Of a DNA stretch of 64,000 bases, positions 9,889 through 19,380 are shown one piece after another. Within the stretch, counting starts at the first letter, position 1; the number at the start of each line of letters is the position of its first letter. Origin of the DNA: Trichormus_B sp936914905 (lineage in GTDB: Bacteria; Cyanobacteriota; Cyanobacteriia; Cyanobacteriales; Nostocaceae); the NCBI RefSeq assembly GCF_039871975.1, contig NZ_JBDPLL010000001.1. The stretch is one strand, 5' to 3'. Position numbers and translations under genes: made by a program. The notes under the pieces were generated by a model. The model ran no database searches, was not told the DNA's origin, and saw only the letters and a program-made list of their open reading frames with translations.

Positions 9889-10764
9889 ATGAATCCCCGC
9901 GCTCTGCTGTTAGTAAATCATCATTCTCGGCAAGGAAAAGAACGTCTCTTGGCTGCTATTCGTTGTTTGGAGGCGCTGGGTTTTAATGTGATTGAAGAGT
10001 CTACAGATAATCCTGAAGATTTGGGTGATGTTATTAAGCGATACCAGCAGGAAATTGATTTAGTAATTGTTGGTGGAGGAGATGGTACTCTTAATGCTGC
10101 TGTCGATGCCATAGTTGATACTCAGTTACCTTTGGGTATTTTACCTTTGGGAACTGCTAATGATTTGGCTAGAACTTTAGGTATTCCTAATTATTTACCA
10201 GAAGCGTGTCAAATTATCGCTGGTGGACAGTTGCGACGTATTGATTTGGGTTGGGTAAATGGGAAGTATTTTTTCAATGTTGCTAGTCTGGGTTTGAGTG
10301 TAAAAATTACTCAAAAATTAACTAAAGAGGTGAAACGCCATTGGGGAATATTTGCTTATGCGGCAGCTGCTTTGCAGGTGATTTGGAAATCTCGTCCTTT
10401 TAGTGCAGAAATTCGCACAAATGGCGAATCATTTCACGTCAAGACTGTACAAATTGCTGTGGGGAATGGGCGGTATTATGGTGGTGGGATGGCTGTATTT
10501 CATGATGCGTCTATAGATGACCAACGATTGGATCTTTATAGTTTAGAAATTAACCAATGGTGGCAAATAATACCGTTATTGCCTGCTATACGTCAAGGTA
10601 GACATATTCATTGGCGGAGTGTTCGGGCTATCCAAGGTCAGGAAATTGAGATTTATACTAGTAGACCCTATCCTATTAATACAGATGGGGAAATTACTAG
10701 GTATACTCCGGCTGTGTTTCGGGTGATGCCCAGGGCTATCAGTGTTTTAGTCCCTCCTTTATAA
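9889..10764 (+). CDS. diacylglycerol/lipid kinase family protein
   Basis: 291 residues, starting at the ATG that gives MNPRALLLVNHHSRQGKER; an earlier in-frame ATG at 9817 adds a basic stretch that does not fit the family. The nucleotide-binding catalytic domain shows VNHHSRQGK at the N-terminus, then DLVIVGGGDGTLNAAVDA (GGDGT signature), then LPLGTANDLARTLGIP. The C-terminal beta-sandwich contains the GNGRYYGGGM and DGE segments. Proteins of this YegS/BmrU/DgkB class phosphorylate diacylglycerol or related lipids on the cytosolic face of the membrane. It lies 38 bases upstream of the exoD-like gene and could be cotranscribed with it. Confidence 0.85.
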   Translation: MNPRALLLVNHHSRQGKERLLAAIRCLEALGFNVIEESTDNPEDLGDVIKRYQQEIDLVIVGGGDGTLNAAVDAIVDTQLPLGILPLGTANDLARTLGIPNYLPEACQIIAGGQLRRIDLGWVNGKYFFNVASLGLSVKITQKLTKEVKRHWGIFAYAAAALQVIWKSRPFSAEIRTNGESFHVKTVQIAVGNGRYYGGGMAVFHDASIDDQRLDLYSLEINQWWQIIPLLPAIRQGRHIHWRSVRAIQGQEIEIYTSRPYPINTDGEITRYTPAVFRVMPRAISVLVPPL

Positions 10765-10802
10765 GGAGTGTAATGTGGCAATTCCTATAAAGTAGCACGA
10801 CA

Positions 10803-11977
10803 ATGAATTTGAGGTTTTCTCAAGATATTCAGTCTTTACTGCAACGTTTAGCCGAACAGCCACTAACTCTGGGCGATATTTTGGGGCAAACTTCAGAACG
10901 GAATTTTAGTCTAGTAATTGCATTATTGGTTTTAGCTTTTCTGTTCCCTATGCCCCCAGGTTTAACTGGGCCTTTTGGGGCTGCTTGCTTGCTGTTATGT
11001 GTACAGATGCTTTTAGGCAGGAGATCGCCTTGGATTCCTAAAAAAATCGCTAAGGATAGTGGATGAAATAACCTGTAACTGTGGTTTAGGGGTGTAATTC
11101 CATTGGGGCAAGAATTGATCAAAAACAATCTTCAGATTTGATTTGAAGTCAACAGCCACTTTTCGGTCGGTTTGATAGGTGTTTAGGTGTTATAGAGAAT
11201 GGTCGTGAAGAGTTTGAGTCTAGTTCGGGTAGTTGCCGTTGCCATGAGGTCTTTTACAGTCTGGAAACTCTCAAAAATCAGCTCCTGACACACGCGAGAA
11301 ATATGAGGAAACAAACGATGCTCAAGCACCGTTTCGTCCTGAAGTTCCCGCAAGCCCAACTTTCAGGTTTCGTGATGCCATAACAGCAAGCTGCGGATCT
11401 ATGCCTGCCCGCCCTACCCTACTTTTACCGCCTCAATCGCCGCATATCGGCGGCGATCCTTCTCTGACAACGACTTATAGTATCGTTGCATTTGAACTTC
11501 AACTTCACTAGGGTCAGGGCGCATCATCTACCAGTTCTCCATCTAGCCTTCTAGTGTATAGATATTATTAGCACTCTTACACCTTATTTAATCCACTTTC
11601 CGAAGTAAAAATTTCCTCGGACTTTTGCTCAAATCATCTTATAAAACCTGTGTCGAGTTACTAGGGTATTGGAGAAAATCAGCCGTTCTCGCTTGAAAAA
11701 AATAGCTCCTCATCCTTTAACTTGGCAAATCAATGGGTTTTGTATTTCTTGGTTGACAATATTACTAATTGCCACCATTCCTTTTACCAATCCTATCCCC
11801 ACTATTAGTATTTTACTTTTGGCAGTTGCAACTATTTAATCTGATGGTTTGCTGATATGTATCGCTTATGTAATTACAGCTTTGATTACCTTGTTGTTTG
11901 GGTTTATTGGTTATGCGCTATGGTTAGCTCCCGGTTTACTCTCTCATATAGTCAATCTACCCATATCTACTTATTGA
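10803..11977 (+). pseudogene. ExoD-family membrane protein, split by an IS
   Basis: The 5' part (10803-11053) encodes LQRLAEQPLTLGDILGQTS and LLVLAFLFPMPPGLTGPFGA, typical of exopolysaccharide-synthesis ExoD (PF06055) proteins. After the ISAzo13-type element (11054-11601) the frame resumes with FPRTFAQIILKNLCRVTRVL, then ISWLTILLIATIPFTNPIP and LLFGFIGYALWLAPGLLS. An extra in-frame stop interrupts the last third (AVATI-stop-SDGLL). Without the insertion it would be about 205 residues, the normal family size. ExoD proteins are integral membrane proteins linked to exopolysaccharide export; the mechanism is unclear. Inactivated here. Confidence 0.8.
11054..11601 (-). mobile_element. ISAzo13-family deletion derivative, copy 2
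   Basis: 548 bp with terminal inverted repeats GGATAGTGGATGAAATAACC (left) and the complement of GGAAAGTGGATTAAATAAGG (right). The right part, read on the minus strand, encodes the transposase N-terminus (RYYKSLSEKDRR-like). The left part encodes the C-terminal end (QTGRKVAVDF). The catalytic middle is deleted, so it can only move in trans. It sits inside the exoD-like gene. Confidence 0.75.
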
Positions 11978-11994
11978 GTAGATATGGGTAGATT
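11954..11994. terminator. 18-bp-arm hairpin after exoD-like gene
   Basis: Perfect inverted arms AATCTACCCATATCTACT / AGTAGATATGGGTAGATT with a 5-base loop (TATTG), overlapping the stop codon of the exoD-like frame. It is followed by an AT-rich stretch. The likely role is a transcript end or mRNA stabiliser, though the arms are longer than a usual terminator. Confidence 0.5.
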
Positions 11995-12129
11995 TAGATA
12001 ATTATTTTTATTCAGTTGCCAGCCCTTCACATTTATAGCATTTTAGATTTGTCAGTCTCTAATTCAAAATCCATATTCCTGTGATGGGAGAATTGTTACA
12101 AAAATATATACTATCCCCATCAGAGGCTT

Positions 12130-12440
12130 GCTATGATATAGCACCCAGCTTAAAAAGCTGAGGTCAATGAACAGAAAAGTTCTGTATTTTAAAGGACTTT
12201 TTTACTTACAACAATACAGAATTAAGCAATTAAGAGTTGCTAAAGTAAAACCCTCAGCTGAAAGCTGAGGGATAAAATCTAATTAAGGTGCATCTACTAT
12301 TTTTTTATCCATCTAGGTTATAAGTATATCCGGAAGGTTTCGACTAACCAGACATTTTTTTGTATAAAGTCGTGAAATGTTTTAATTAAACCCTCAGTTC
12401 CACCTGAGGGCGGTTAATCAATTAAGGTATATATACTTCC
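12130..12440. repeat. cluster of CTCAG hairpins with shared tail
   Basis: Two hairpins, CCCTCAGCT-GAA-AGCTGAGGG (12251-12271) and CCCTCAG-TTCCAC-CTGAGGG (12391-12410), are each preceded by AAA. Each is followed by AATTAAGGTRYAT and TACT. A related AGCTTAAAAAGCTGAGG lies at 12147. The same AATTAAGGTGCATC tail recurs at 50211. The pattern suggests repeated ends of an IS200/IS605-like or small palindromic element. No gene is visible between 11995 and 12540. Confidence 0.45.
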
Positions 12441-12540
12441 CTCTGTGTGTCTGTTACATCAGGATAAATTTCAAAAAGAGGGAATAAATAAGGAATGAGC
12501 CTCATTTGCTGAAAAAATAGGGCTCATTGTGTTACTCAAG

Positions 12541-13830
12541 CTATCTGGAAGCAACTTGTGGTTCTGCCCAAATTTGTGACTCTGTGACACCAAAAGTTAC
12601 TGGCTGATCTCCGTCTGTGGTGACATTCACTGTCTTACCATCGCTGGCAACTTGCACCAGAGGCCAATTTTCTTCACCTAGTTCACCAGATCGGAATAGG
12701 GCATGATCGGGCTGTTTTTTACTCCAACCTAACAAGATTGCTATTTTTTCATGCTCATCGTCAGCTTGGATGGGAGCAACTGTTTTGGCATTATTTTCCT
12801 GTCGATCCCAAATTACAGCCTGGTCTGTTACATCTGCTGTGTTAAAGATGCCTACAAATTTGCGGGCTAAAAAGCGATCGCCTTTTTGAGACCAACTGAT
12901 CGGAACTAAGACGCCTATTTTCCCTTCAGCCTGAGATTGTGTTTCGGAGACAGCCTGTTTTAATAAAGGATCATTAACTTTAGCCGTTTTAGCTATTACC
13001 CGCAAACTCTTGGTTTGTCTGTCTTCTATAAACAATAAGCTAGTCACTCGGCTGTTGTGCATTTCTGGCTTGACTTCCAGTTGCACACGGCTATAAACAG
13101 CATATCTACCATCAGGAGAAACCACTGGTATGCTGCGATAGTGCCGCACTCCAGAATGTCCTTGACCACCAATTGCCTCTTGTGTCGTCATAATCCACTG
13201 CCAAGGAATTGGATGGGGACTACCCATGGGATCATTTGGTAAAGCATCGGCATCCCTTGGTGGTCCATCTATAGGAACTTCTTTCATTAAGGGTGGCTGT
13301 GATTCTCTAATACTAGATGTTACTAATCCCTCATGATCAAGATTTTCACTCCCTTGAGAGTTAACACCACCCAAAGCCTGATCTTTGGCTGCTTTTAATT
13401 TTTGGGTTAAACTAGTTTGGACAACAGGCGTATTTGCTAACTGAGCCTGTTTTAGGAGAGGGGAATTATCAGTCACTTTTATATCATCACTTGAGTGAGA
13501 ATTATTTTGTCCTACCCCAGAATTTACTAAAATTTCCCTTTTTTGATTTATAGATATAGATATAGATGTATTTGCTAGTCCAATCCCAAATTTGCCTGGC
13601 AAAGAAGTAACTTCACCTATCTTTAAATAAGATTTTCTAGCAACAATTGTTTTTTGGGATTTTGAATCCAATTCGTTCAGCCCAGAACTACTTTTTGCTA
13701 CCTGTGATTGTTTCGCTAAGGATGTGTGAACTGATACTCCTATAAAAGGAGCAACTACTATAATAACAACAGCGTACTTAAGAAATGGTTGTACGCGGAA
13801 CCATCCTGACAGCAAAAGGGATTTCAGCAT
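12541..13830 (-). CDS. conserved cyanobacterial exported protein, unknown function
   Basis: 429 residues. An N-terminal membrane anchor or uncleaved signal (about 15-35, FLKYAVVIIVVAPFIGVSV) precedes a low-complexity Ser/Gln/Lys-rich linker to about residue 190. A compact C-terminal domain then contains IPWQWIMTTQEAIGGQGHSG, SIPVVSPDGRYAVYSRVQLE and ISWSQKGDRFLAR. The SPDGRYAVYSR and SWSQKGDRFLAR segments resemble strands of TolB/WD-like propellers, but there are too few repeats for a full propeller. It is probably tethered to the membrane with the domain outside the cytoplasm. No partner genes lie nearby. I recognise it only as a cyanobacterial conserved hypothetical. Confidence 0.7.
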   Translation of the reverse strand: MLKSLLLSGWFRVQPFLKYAVVIIVVAPFIGVSVHTSLAKQSQVAKSSSGLNELDSKSQKTIVARKSYLKIGEVTSLPGKFGIGLANTSISISINQKREILVNSGVGQNNSHSSDDIKVTDNSPLLKQAQLANTPVVQTSLTQKLKAAKDQALGGVNSQGSENLDHEGLVTSSIRESQPPLMKEVPIDGPPRDADALPNDPMGSPHPIPWQWIMTTQEAIGGQGHSGVRHYRSIPVVSPDGRYAVYSRVQLEVKPEMHNSRVTSLLFIEDRQTKSLRVIAKTAKVNDPLLKQAVSETQSQAEGKIGVLVPISWSQKGDRFLARKFVGIFNTADVTDQAVIWDRQENNAKTVAPIQADDEHEKIAILLGWSKKQPDHALFRSGELGEENWPLVQVASDGKTVNVTTDGDQPVTFGVTESQIWAEPQVASR

Positions 13831-14811
13831 GAGTGGACTCTCTAAGGGGCGGTTGCTATTGTGAGGAGCAATGTCTATTCAAATGTCTATTCAGGCGACT
13901 GGGAAAAGCTATTATTATGTATAACAACAAACTAGAGGCTCTAAGGAGATAATCTCTCTAAATTTTGCATCACTTTACAAAAGTTTCAGTATCATCATTC
14001 ACACCTTTACAATCTTTAAAATTTGTAATTTTTCAGGACAATCTGATCACATAAAATACTATTAAAATACTATTGTTGTTCACTCCAGTATTTTTTATGT
14101 GACTATAAATTTAAGTTCTACCTGTATTTAGCATTAACTAAAATAGTAGGTACCCCTAAAAAGGGTATAAGCTAGTTTTTAGGCAAATTAAGAATCATGC
14201 TTAAGTCTTGAGTTTAACTGTTTAAATTTGCATTAGCTCTAGCTGCTACATTTAAGACAGTTTTATCTATGAATAATCTGCTATAACAACGTCAACCTCA
14301 ATAAAAAGAAAGACTATCTTGATAAAGGCGATTTAGTCTTTGGAAAATCTAGGATGGTCATTGGACAATAATCAACAAATACCTCATTGTTATTTATCCC
14401 AAGCTATAAATTGCTAGTTTATTCGCACATAATAGTATAAATATTTTTATTTATTTATACTATTATGTGCCATCGCTCAACTACAATAAAGCTAAGTTTA
14501 GTATTAAATCAAATAAGTAGATCCTGAACTATCCAGCCTTGAGATATAATGCAATACTTTTACTCGCAGAGAAAAGGAGCAGTAATTAAAATTAACTGAC
14601 CAGCTTGCCAAAGCATTGTACTTGATCAAGAGATTTTTATTGCACCGAATAATCAATAGTTTACCACGAAATAGCTAAGATTTAATATCCTCACAGCCAA
14701 ATTGCACTGCGTCTTTTTCATGGATATCGTGATTTAGTCAATTTTGGCCAGTCAGTTGTCAGTGATTCGTGACGCACTTAATATTCACTAATGATTAATG
14801 ACTAATAACTA
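13831..14811. other. intergenic region with 46-bp palindrome
   Basis: It lies between two divergent genes. The standout element is a perfect inverted repeat at 14425-14470: arms GCACATAATAGTATAAATA and its complement with an 8-base AT loop. No open frame of note was seen. The hairpin is AT-rich and may be a protein-binding or cruciform site rather than a terminator. Confidence 0.5.
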
Positions 14812-15813
14812 ATGAAAATTGTATTTTTTGGTACTCCCCAATTTGCTATTCCCACCCTAGAGAAATTGTTGAATCATCCAGAATTTGAGGTTTTGGGAGT
14901 TGTCACCCAACCAGATAAACGCCGAGAGCGGGGAAATAAATTAACACCTCCCCCAGTAAAAGCACTGGCTACTGCTCACAATATACCTGTATGGCAATCT
15001 GAAAAAATCAAAAAAGATACTGAAACTTTAACCCAACTGCAACAACTAGCAGCAGATGTGTTTATTGTGGCTGCCTATGGACAAATTTTATCTAAGAAAA
15101 TCTTAAAAATGCCGAAGTTGGGCTGTATTAACGTACATGGTTCAATCTTACCCAAATATCGCGGGGCTGCTCCCATTCAATGGTGTTTATATAACGGTGA
15201 GCAAGAAACTGGAATCACTACCATATTAATGGATGTGGGGATGGATACAGGAGATATGCTCCTAAAAGCCATAATACCAATTAACTTGCTAGATAATGCC
15301 CAGATTTTAGCAGAGAGATTAGCAACTCTTGGTGCAGATTTACTAATAGAAACTTTGTACCAGTTAGAAAAACAAGAGATTCAACCCATTCCTCAAGATA
15401 ACGATGCAGCAACTTATGCATCTTTGATTCAAAAGCAAGATTACAATTTAGACTGGTCAAGGAATGCTATTCAATTACACAATCAAATTAGAGGCTTTTA
15501 TCCTAACTGCATAACGACATTTCGCGATCAAGCACTGAAAATAACTGCTACTATTCCTATCTGCTCTGCTTATATATGCCACTTACCACTGGAACTACAA
15601 GAAAAAGTACATAAAATACCTGATTTGTCAACTATATCAAGTCAACCAGGGGAAGTGGTCAGTATTGTTAAGGGAATGGGAGCGATTGTACAAACTGGTG
15701 AAGGTTTGTTGCTGTTGAGAGAAGTTCAGCTAACTGGGAAACGTCCCCAGTCAGGATGGGATTTTCTGAATGGTACTCGCTTGAATGTGGGAGAGGTCAT
15801 GGGTAATTCGTAA
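14812..15813 (+). CDS. fmt: methionyl-tRNA formyltransferase
   Basis: 333 residues, close to the usual 310-335. It transfers a formyl group from 10-formyl-tetrahydrofolate to Met-tRNAfMet for translation initiation, in the cytosol. The start matches the family exactly (MKIVFFGTPQFAIPTLEKLL). The folate-binding and catalytic region reads GCINVHGSILPKYRGAAPIQ, with the Asn-His pair in NVHGS and the later Asp in MDVGMDTGDML. The C-terminal OB-like tRNA-binding domain (GEVVSIVKGMGAIVQTGEG to LTGKRPQSGWDFLNG) is complete. Monocistronic and intact, unlike many neighbours. Confidence 0.95.
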   Translation: MKIVFFGTPQFAIPTLEKLLNHPEFEVLGVVTQPDKRRERGNKLTPPPVKALATAHNIPVWQSEKIKKDTETLTQLQQLAADVFIVAAYGQILSKKILKMPKLGCINVHGSILPKYRGAAPIQWCLYNGEQETGITTILMDVGMDTGDMLLKAIIPINLLDNAQILAERLATLGADLLIETLYQLEKQEIQPIPQDNDAATYASLIQKQDYNLDWSRNAIQLHNQIRGFYPNCITTFRDQALKITATIPICSAYICHLPLELQEKVHKIPDLSTISSQPGEVVSIVKGMGAIVQTGEGLLLLREVQLTGKRPQSGWDFLNGTRLNVGEVMGNS

Positions 15814-15865
15814 TAATGGCTCTGGCTCCCGTGAGAGATACGTAATTAGAAAAAACTCTTATCTG

Positions 15866-16237
15866 TCACCTGTCACCTATTCCCTGATTCTCATAAGAAC
15901 GGCATGACTCACAGGGTCCTTCTGGGTTGACTGCACAGCGGATAATTTCTGAATGAGCATTGTAGTCACAAGTAGCATCACCTATAACCCAGCGTCCCTG
16001 TACTAAACTTTTTTCTGATGGTCGTTGGGCTTTTTGTACGTAAATAGCGACATTATATAGATGATAACGCCCTGATTTAAGCTGATATCTATGACGACGC
16101 TCTAAAACTGCATAGGTTTTACCTTCAAAATCAAGATAGTTTCCTGGTTGGGGTGTCCAATCAAGCAGTAATTTACCAAGACACTGACGCGGGTTTGTGA
16201 GAATTACCTCAGTTGGTAAAGAGTCTCGTTCTACCAT
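15866..16237 (-). CDS. DUF6464-like cysteine-containing protein
   Basis: 123 residues. The C-terminal block GDATCDYNAHSEIIRCAVNP and GPCESCRSY carries four conserved-looking cysteines (C-x11-C, then C-x2-C) suggestive of a metal site. It resembles cyanobacterial DUF6464 proteins, whose function is unknown. The middle (GNYLDFEGKTYAVLERRHRY) looks like a small beta-barrel fold. No signal peptide or membrane helix is seen. It converges on fmt with 52 bases between the stops. Confidence 0.6.
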   Translation of the reverse strand: MVERDSLPTEVILTNPRQCLGKLLLDWTPQPGNYLDFEGKTYAVLERRHRYQLKSGRYHLYNVAIYVQKAQRPSEKSLVQGRWVIGDATCDYNAHSEIIRCAVNPEGPCESCRSYENQGIGDR

Positions 16238-16458
16238 AAGTTTATGTTATCTGCTTTACATTATAAAAATGGTATCCTAAGAACAGACTCTGGATAAATG
16301 GATTTAACTAAAACGCTGTAATTCTCCTATTGAAATTGAGCGGATATAAAATTAGAAACTTAAATTGTGGTCACAACTGCGCCGATTTGGCTGATATCAT
16401 ACCCACCGAGGACTTCTAATTGTGAGTGAACCAGCCGATGTCCGAGAGTACCCAGTAA

Positions 16459-17492
16459 TTATTGTACAGGTGGCTCTTGCATATATTCATTCAGAATGAC
16501 TAAATCATATAGTGAGTGACGTAGGGGGATAAATCCTAGTCCAAAGGCAATGGCAACAGAGGCTGTACTAATACCAGCATCCACTATGTCAGATGCGATC
16601 GCCCATCCCACCTCTTGATGACTATTCATAATCCACTCAAACCCTTGCAGTGATTGGAATGGTATTTTTTCCTGTTGTAAAGTTTGCTCTAACAGCGATC
16701 GGCTACCAGAACCCACCTCACGATTGGCGATCGCTGCACCCATCTCCACTACATCAGTGATACTTTTAATTTGCTTCGGATTCCCAGCTTGCACCATCAA
16801 CCCTTCTTCCCAGACTCCGAGAGGATGATTACTGCTTCCTTTCCCACCAGCACTTTCCGCACAAACGGAGTGTTATATTCTCCCGTTTCCACATCATATA
16901 AATGCATTCTGGCAATATGCGCTTTACCTCTGCATAAACTGTCCAATGCCGTCATACTATTAGCAAAGTTGTATTGTACCCTAAGTTGAGGATGCCACCG
17001 TTCTGTAGTTCTAGCCCAGAGGGAAATCACAGGCGAACACCCAGCAATCACAACTGTGTTATAAAGCCTGTCAATATTATCATCGAGCAGACGAACATTC
17101 AGCTTATTGCTATCTGTCAGCCTCTCACCTTCACCATCAGCAGGAATCATATCTTGACGAAAAGCATCCTTACCAACCAATGGATAAGCTATCCATTGAG
17201 CTCCCACTCGCGCTAAACTGACTCTTAATTGTTGGAAGTTGTTAAGAGGTTTGGTAAGCACCGCTTCGATTTGAGGTAAATCCTGCTCTAGCCAGAATAG
17301 TTCCTCCACTTGACAACCAAGAGCTTTAGCTAGGCCCAATGAAATCGCTACAGAAGGAGCATATAGCCCTGATTCAACAGCACTAATAGTTTGACGAATT
17401 ACAGCAGCAAGATTTGCCAGTTCCTGCTCGCTCATACCCAAGCGAGTTATAATAGACTTAAAGCTATTACAAATGTAATTCTCCTGCTTCAT
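16459..17492 (-). pseudogene. XRE-HTH / PBP-like domain regulator, frameshifted
   Basis: The N-terminal 70 residues form an XRE helix-turn-helix (GMSEQELANLAAVIRQTISA, GLYAPSVAISLGLAKALGC). The rest is a periplasmic-binding-protein-like ligand domain (VVIAGCSPVISLWARTTE, MTALDSLCRGKAHIARMHLY). Such HTH plus PBP-like proteins are often tied to molybdate or molybdopterin control. A one-base shift near 16810-16825 ends the first frame at 16797. The normal continuation, GVWEEGLMVQAGNPKQI to the end (16459), is intact in the next frame. With the shift repaired it would be about 344 residues. It could be a recent mutation or a sequencing error, because no other damage is present. Confidence 0.75.
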
Positions 17493-17790
17493 TAGCCCTG
17501 TACTCTTTATTACAGGTTCAATGATATCTAAGAGGTTAAAATATCTCTTTTTTGCTTATATGAGTAGGAAAAGGGAATGCTAGTACCGCCGTGAATTCAA
17601 AATGCTTCTGAAAGAAGAGCTACGCTAACAAAATAGTGCTTCCAGCAGGCTGCGCCAACAAAATTCAAAATGAATACAGCGTAAGATTTTCAGGGATTTG
17701 GAATGGTAGGTTTATTTACGCCGTACTGTACTAGTGATTTAGCATAACAAGTACGGTAGAGCCATCATTTTTATCTAAAGCATTAATCAA

Positions 17791-18162
17791 TTATGTCAAC
17801 CAATCTCTATCAGCAGATACTTCACTAACTCTGAATTCCCAAGGTATGCCTTTACTAATAGGAGGACAAAGACCAATAATTGCTCTTTGGGAAAACAGCT
17901 TTAACTTTTTAGATAAGTCGGGCACAGCATTAAAAATATGCCAACACATTTCTCTATCAGGACAAAGAATAATTAAAATTACAGCACGGGAGTTTGTCTT
18001 GATACACCATCGACAATGTGATAATAAAACCTGGATAATGCGATTACAATTGCCATAAAAATGTTTGCCAATGACTTCATCTAAATTTTTCAGTAACATC
18101 TCATCAAGATATGTGACTTGAGAAGGTGGTAAATCATCTGGCGGAAGGGAATGTTTATTCAT
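17791..18162 (-). CDS. hypothetical protein
   Basis: 123 residues from the ATG giving MNKHSLPPDDLPPSQVTYLD; the upstream in-frame ATG at 18213 would add an unlikely Cys/Phe-rich leader. The predicted protein is soluble: helical N-terminal half (LDEMLLKNLDEVIGKHFYGN), then AVILIILCPDREMCWHIFNA and RAIIGLCPPISKGIPWEFRV. No catalytic motif is recognisable. It sits 266 bases beyond the 3' end of the dead nifH paralogue on the same strand and shows no damage itself. Function unknown. Confidence 0.5.
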   Translation of the reverse strand: MNKHSLPPDDLPPSQVTYLDEMLLKNLDEVIGKHFYGNCNRIIQVLLSHCRWCIKTNSRAVILIILCPDREMCWHIFNAVPDLSKKLKLFSQRAIIGLCPPISKGIPWEFRVSEVSADRDWLT

Positions 18163-18428
18163 AACAAAAAATACTGAAAAGATACAGCAGATAAAAGAGA
18201 ATGGGAAACACAATAGTAATCAACCATTCCCTAAAAATCAACCAATACAAACTAGGGAACAAGAGACTAAATAATATAGAGTTATTTATGCTTGATGACA
18301 GAGTAATTATCATGGATAAAGTGGACGGGAATAGACCACCTTTCTGCTCTTACTAGAAGCTTTTACGGCTTCGTTTTTCCAGTGAAAGCAAGTGCCTCAC
18401 TTCTTTCCATCTCAACTAGCAACTACTT

Positions 18429-19380
18429 CTAAGTCACCTTTTTCAGTGCTTCCAATGCTTCCCCTTCTAAGTCTTCCTGTTTCTTAGTAGCCTGTTCTTG
18501 AGCATTGCTCACATCAGATAATTTTGCTGCATTTTCTTCGCTTTCTAAAATACCAAATTCAATCAACAAATCTTCTAGCTCATCCATTTCAATGGGTGTA
18601 GGAATGGCAAGATTTTTATTGTTGATAATCTTGTCTACTAATGAGCGGTATTCATTAGCTTGGTTACTATCAGGCGCGTACTCGTTAAAAGTCATGCGCC
18701 GCAATTCTGCGTACTGCACAATATTATTACGAGGTACAAAGTGAATCATTTGGGTGCTTAATCGGGATGCAAGTGTGGTAATCAGTTCATCTTCCCGATC
18801 AGTTTTACGACTGTTACAAATTAAGCCACCCAAGCTCACACCACCAGTATGAGCATATTTAAGAATACCGCGAGCAATGTTATTAGCTGCAAACATCGCT
18901 ATCATTTCCCCAGAGGTCACGATGTAAATTTCTTGAGCTTTCCCCTCCCGAATTGGCATGGCGAAACCACCGCATACAACATCGCCTAATAAATACATCA
19001 TAGGATACAAAATCTACGTTTTAGTATGCACCGTTTTCTTCCAAGAAGTTAATCGCAGTGATGATACCACGACCGGTAAAACCTACATCGGGTTCAGGTC
19101 CTCCAGATTCCATGCATCTGATACCCCGGAAGCCTGTAATTACCACTTATTCTAGTTCGAAGTCTTCTACAGCACCCCATTCCGCAGCTAAGTGCAATAC
19201 GGTGGTTTGGGCTTTACAGTGAAGAATCAAACGAGTGGAGTCTGCTTTGGGGTCACATCCAACAATTAAAATACGCTTACCCACTTCTGCCATTGCTGCC
19301 AAGGTATTTTGAGAAGTGGTAGATTTGCCAATACCACCTTTACTGTAAAAAGCTATTTGTCTAATTTTATCGTCGGACAT
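18429..19380 (-). pseudogene. nifH: nitrogenase Fe-protein paralogue, inactivated
   Basis: Collinear with full NifH (MSDDKIRQIAF through IPTPIEMDELEDLLIEFGIL), but dead several times over. The P-loop reads SKGGIGKS where the family has GKGGIGKS. Two Glu/Gln-type codons are TAA (19147-19149 and 19021-19023). A 4-base insertion near 18994 shifts the frame between VSYDV and LGDVVCGG. The conserved GVGCAGRG segment reads DVGFTGRG, replacing one of the two [4Fe-4S] cysteine ligands by Phe. The other ligand (DVVCGGFAMP) survives. NifH normally dimerises and delivers electrons to dinitrogenase. No nifD, nifK or other nif gene is in the window, so this was a solitary extra copy. Confidence 0.93.

Noticed and set aside
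10829..11128. 99-codon minus-strand frame
   Set aside because: Antisense to the exoD-like gene and running into the IS; no independent support.
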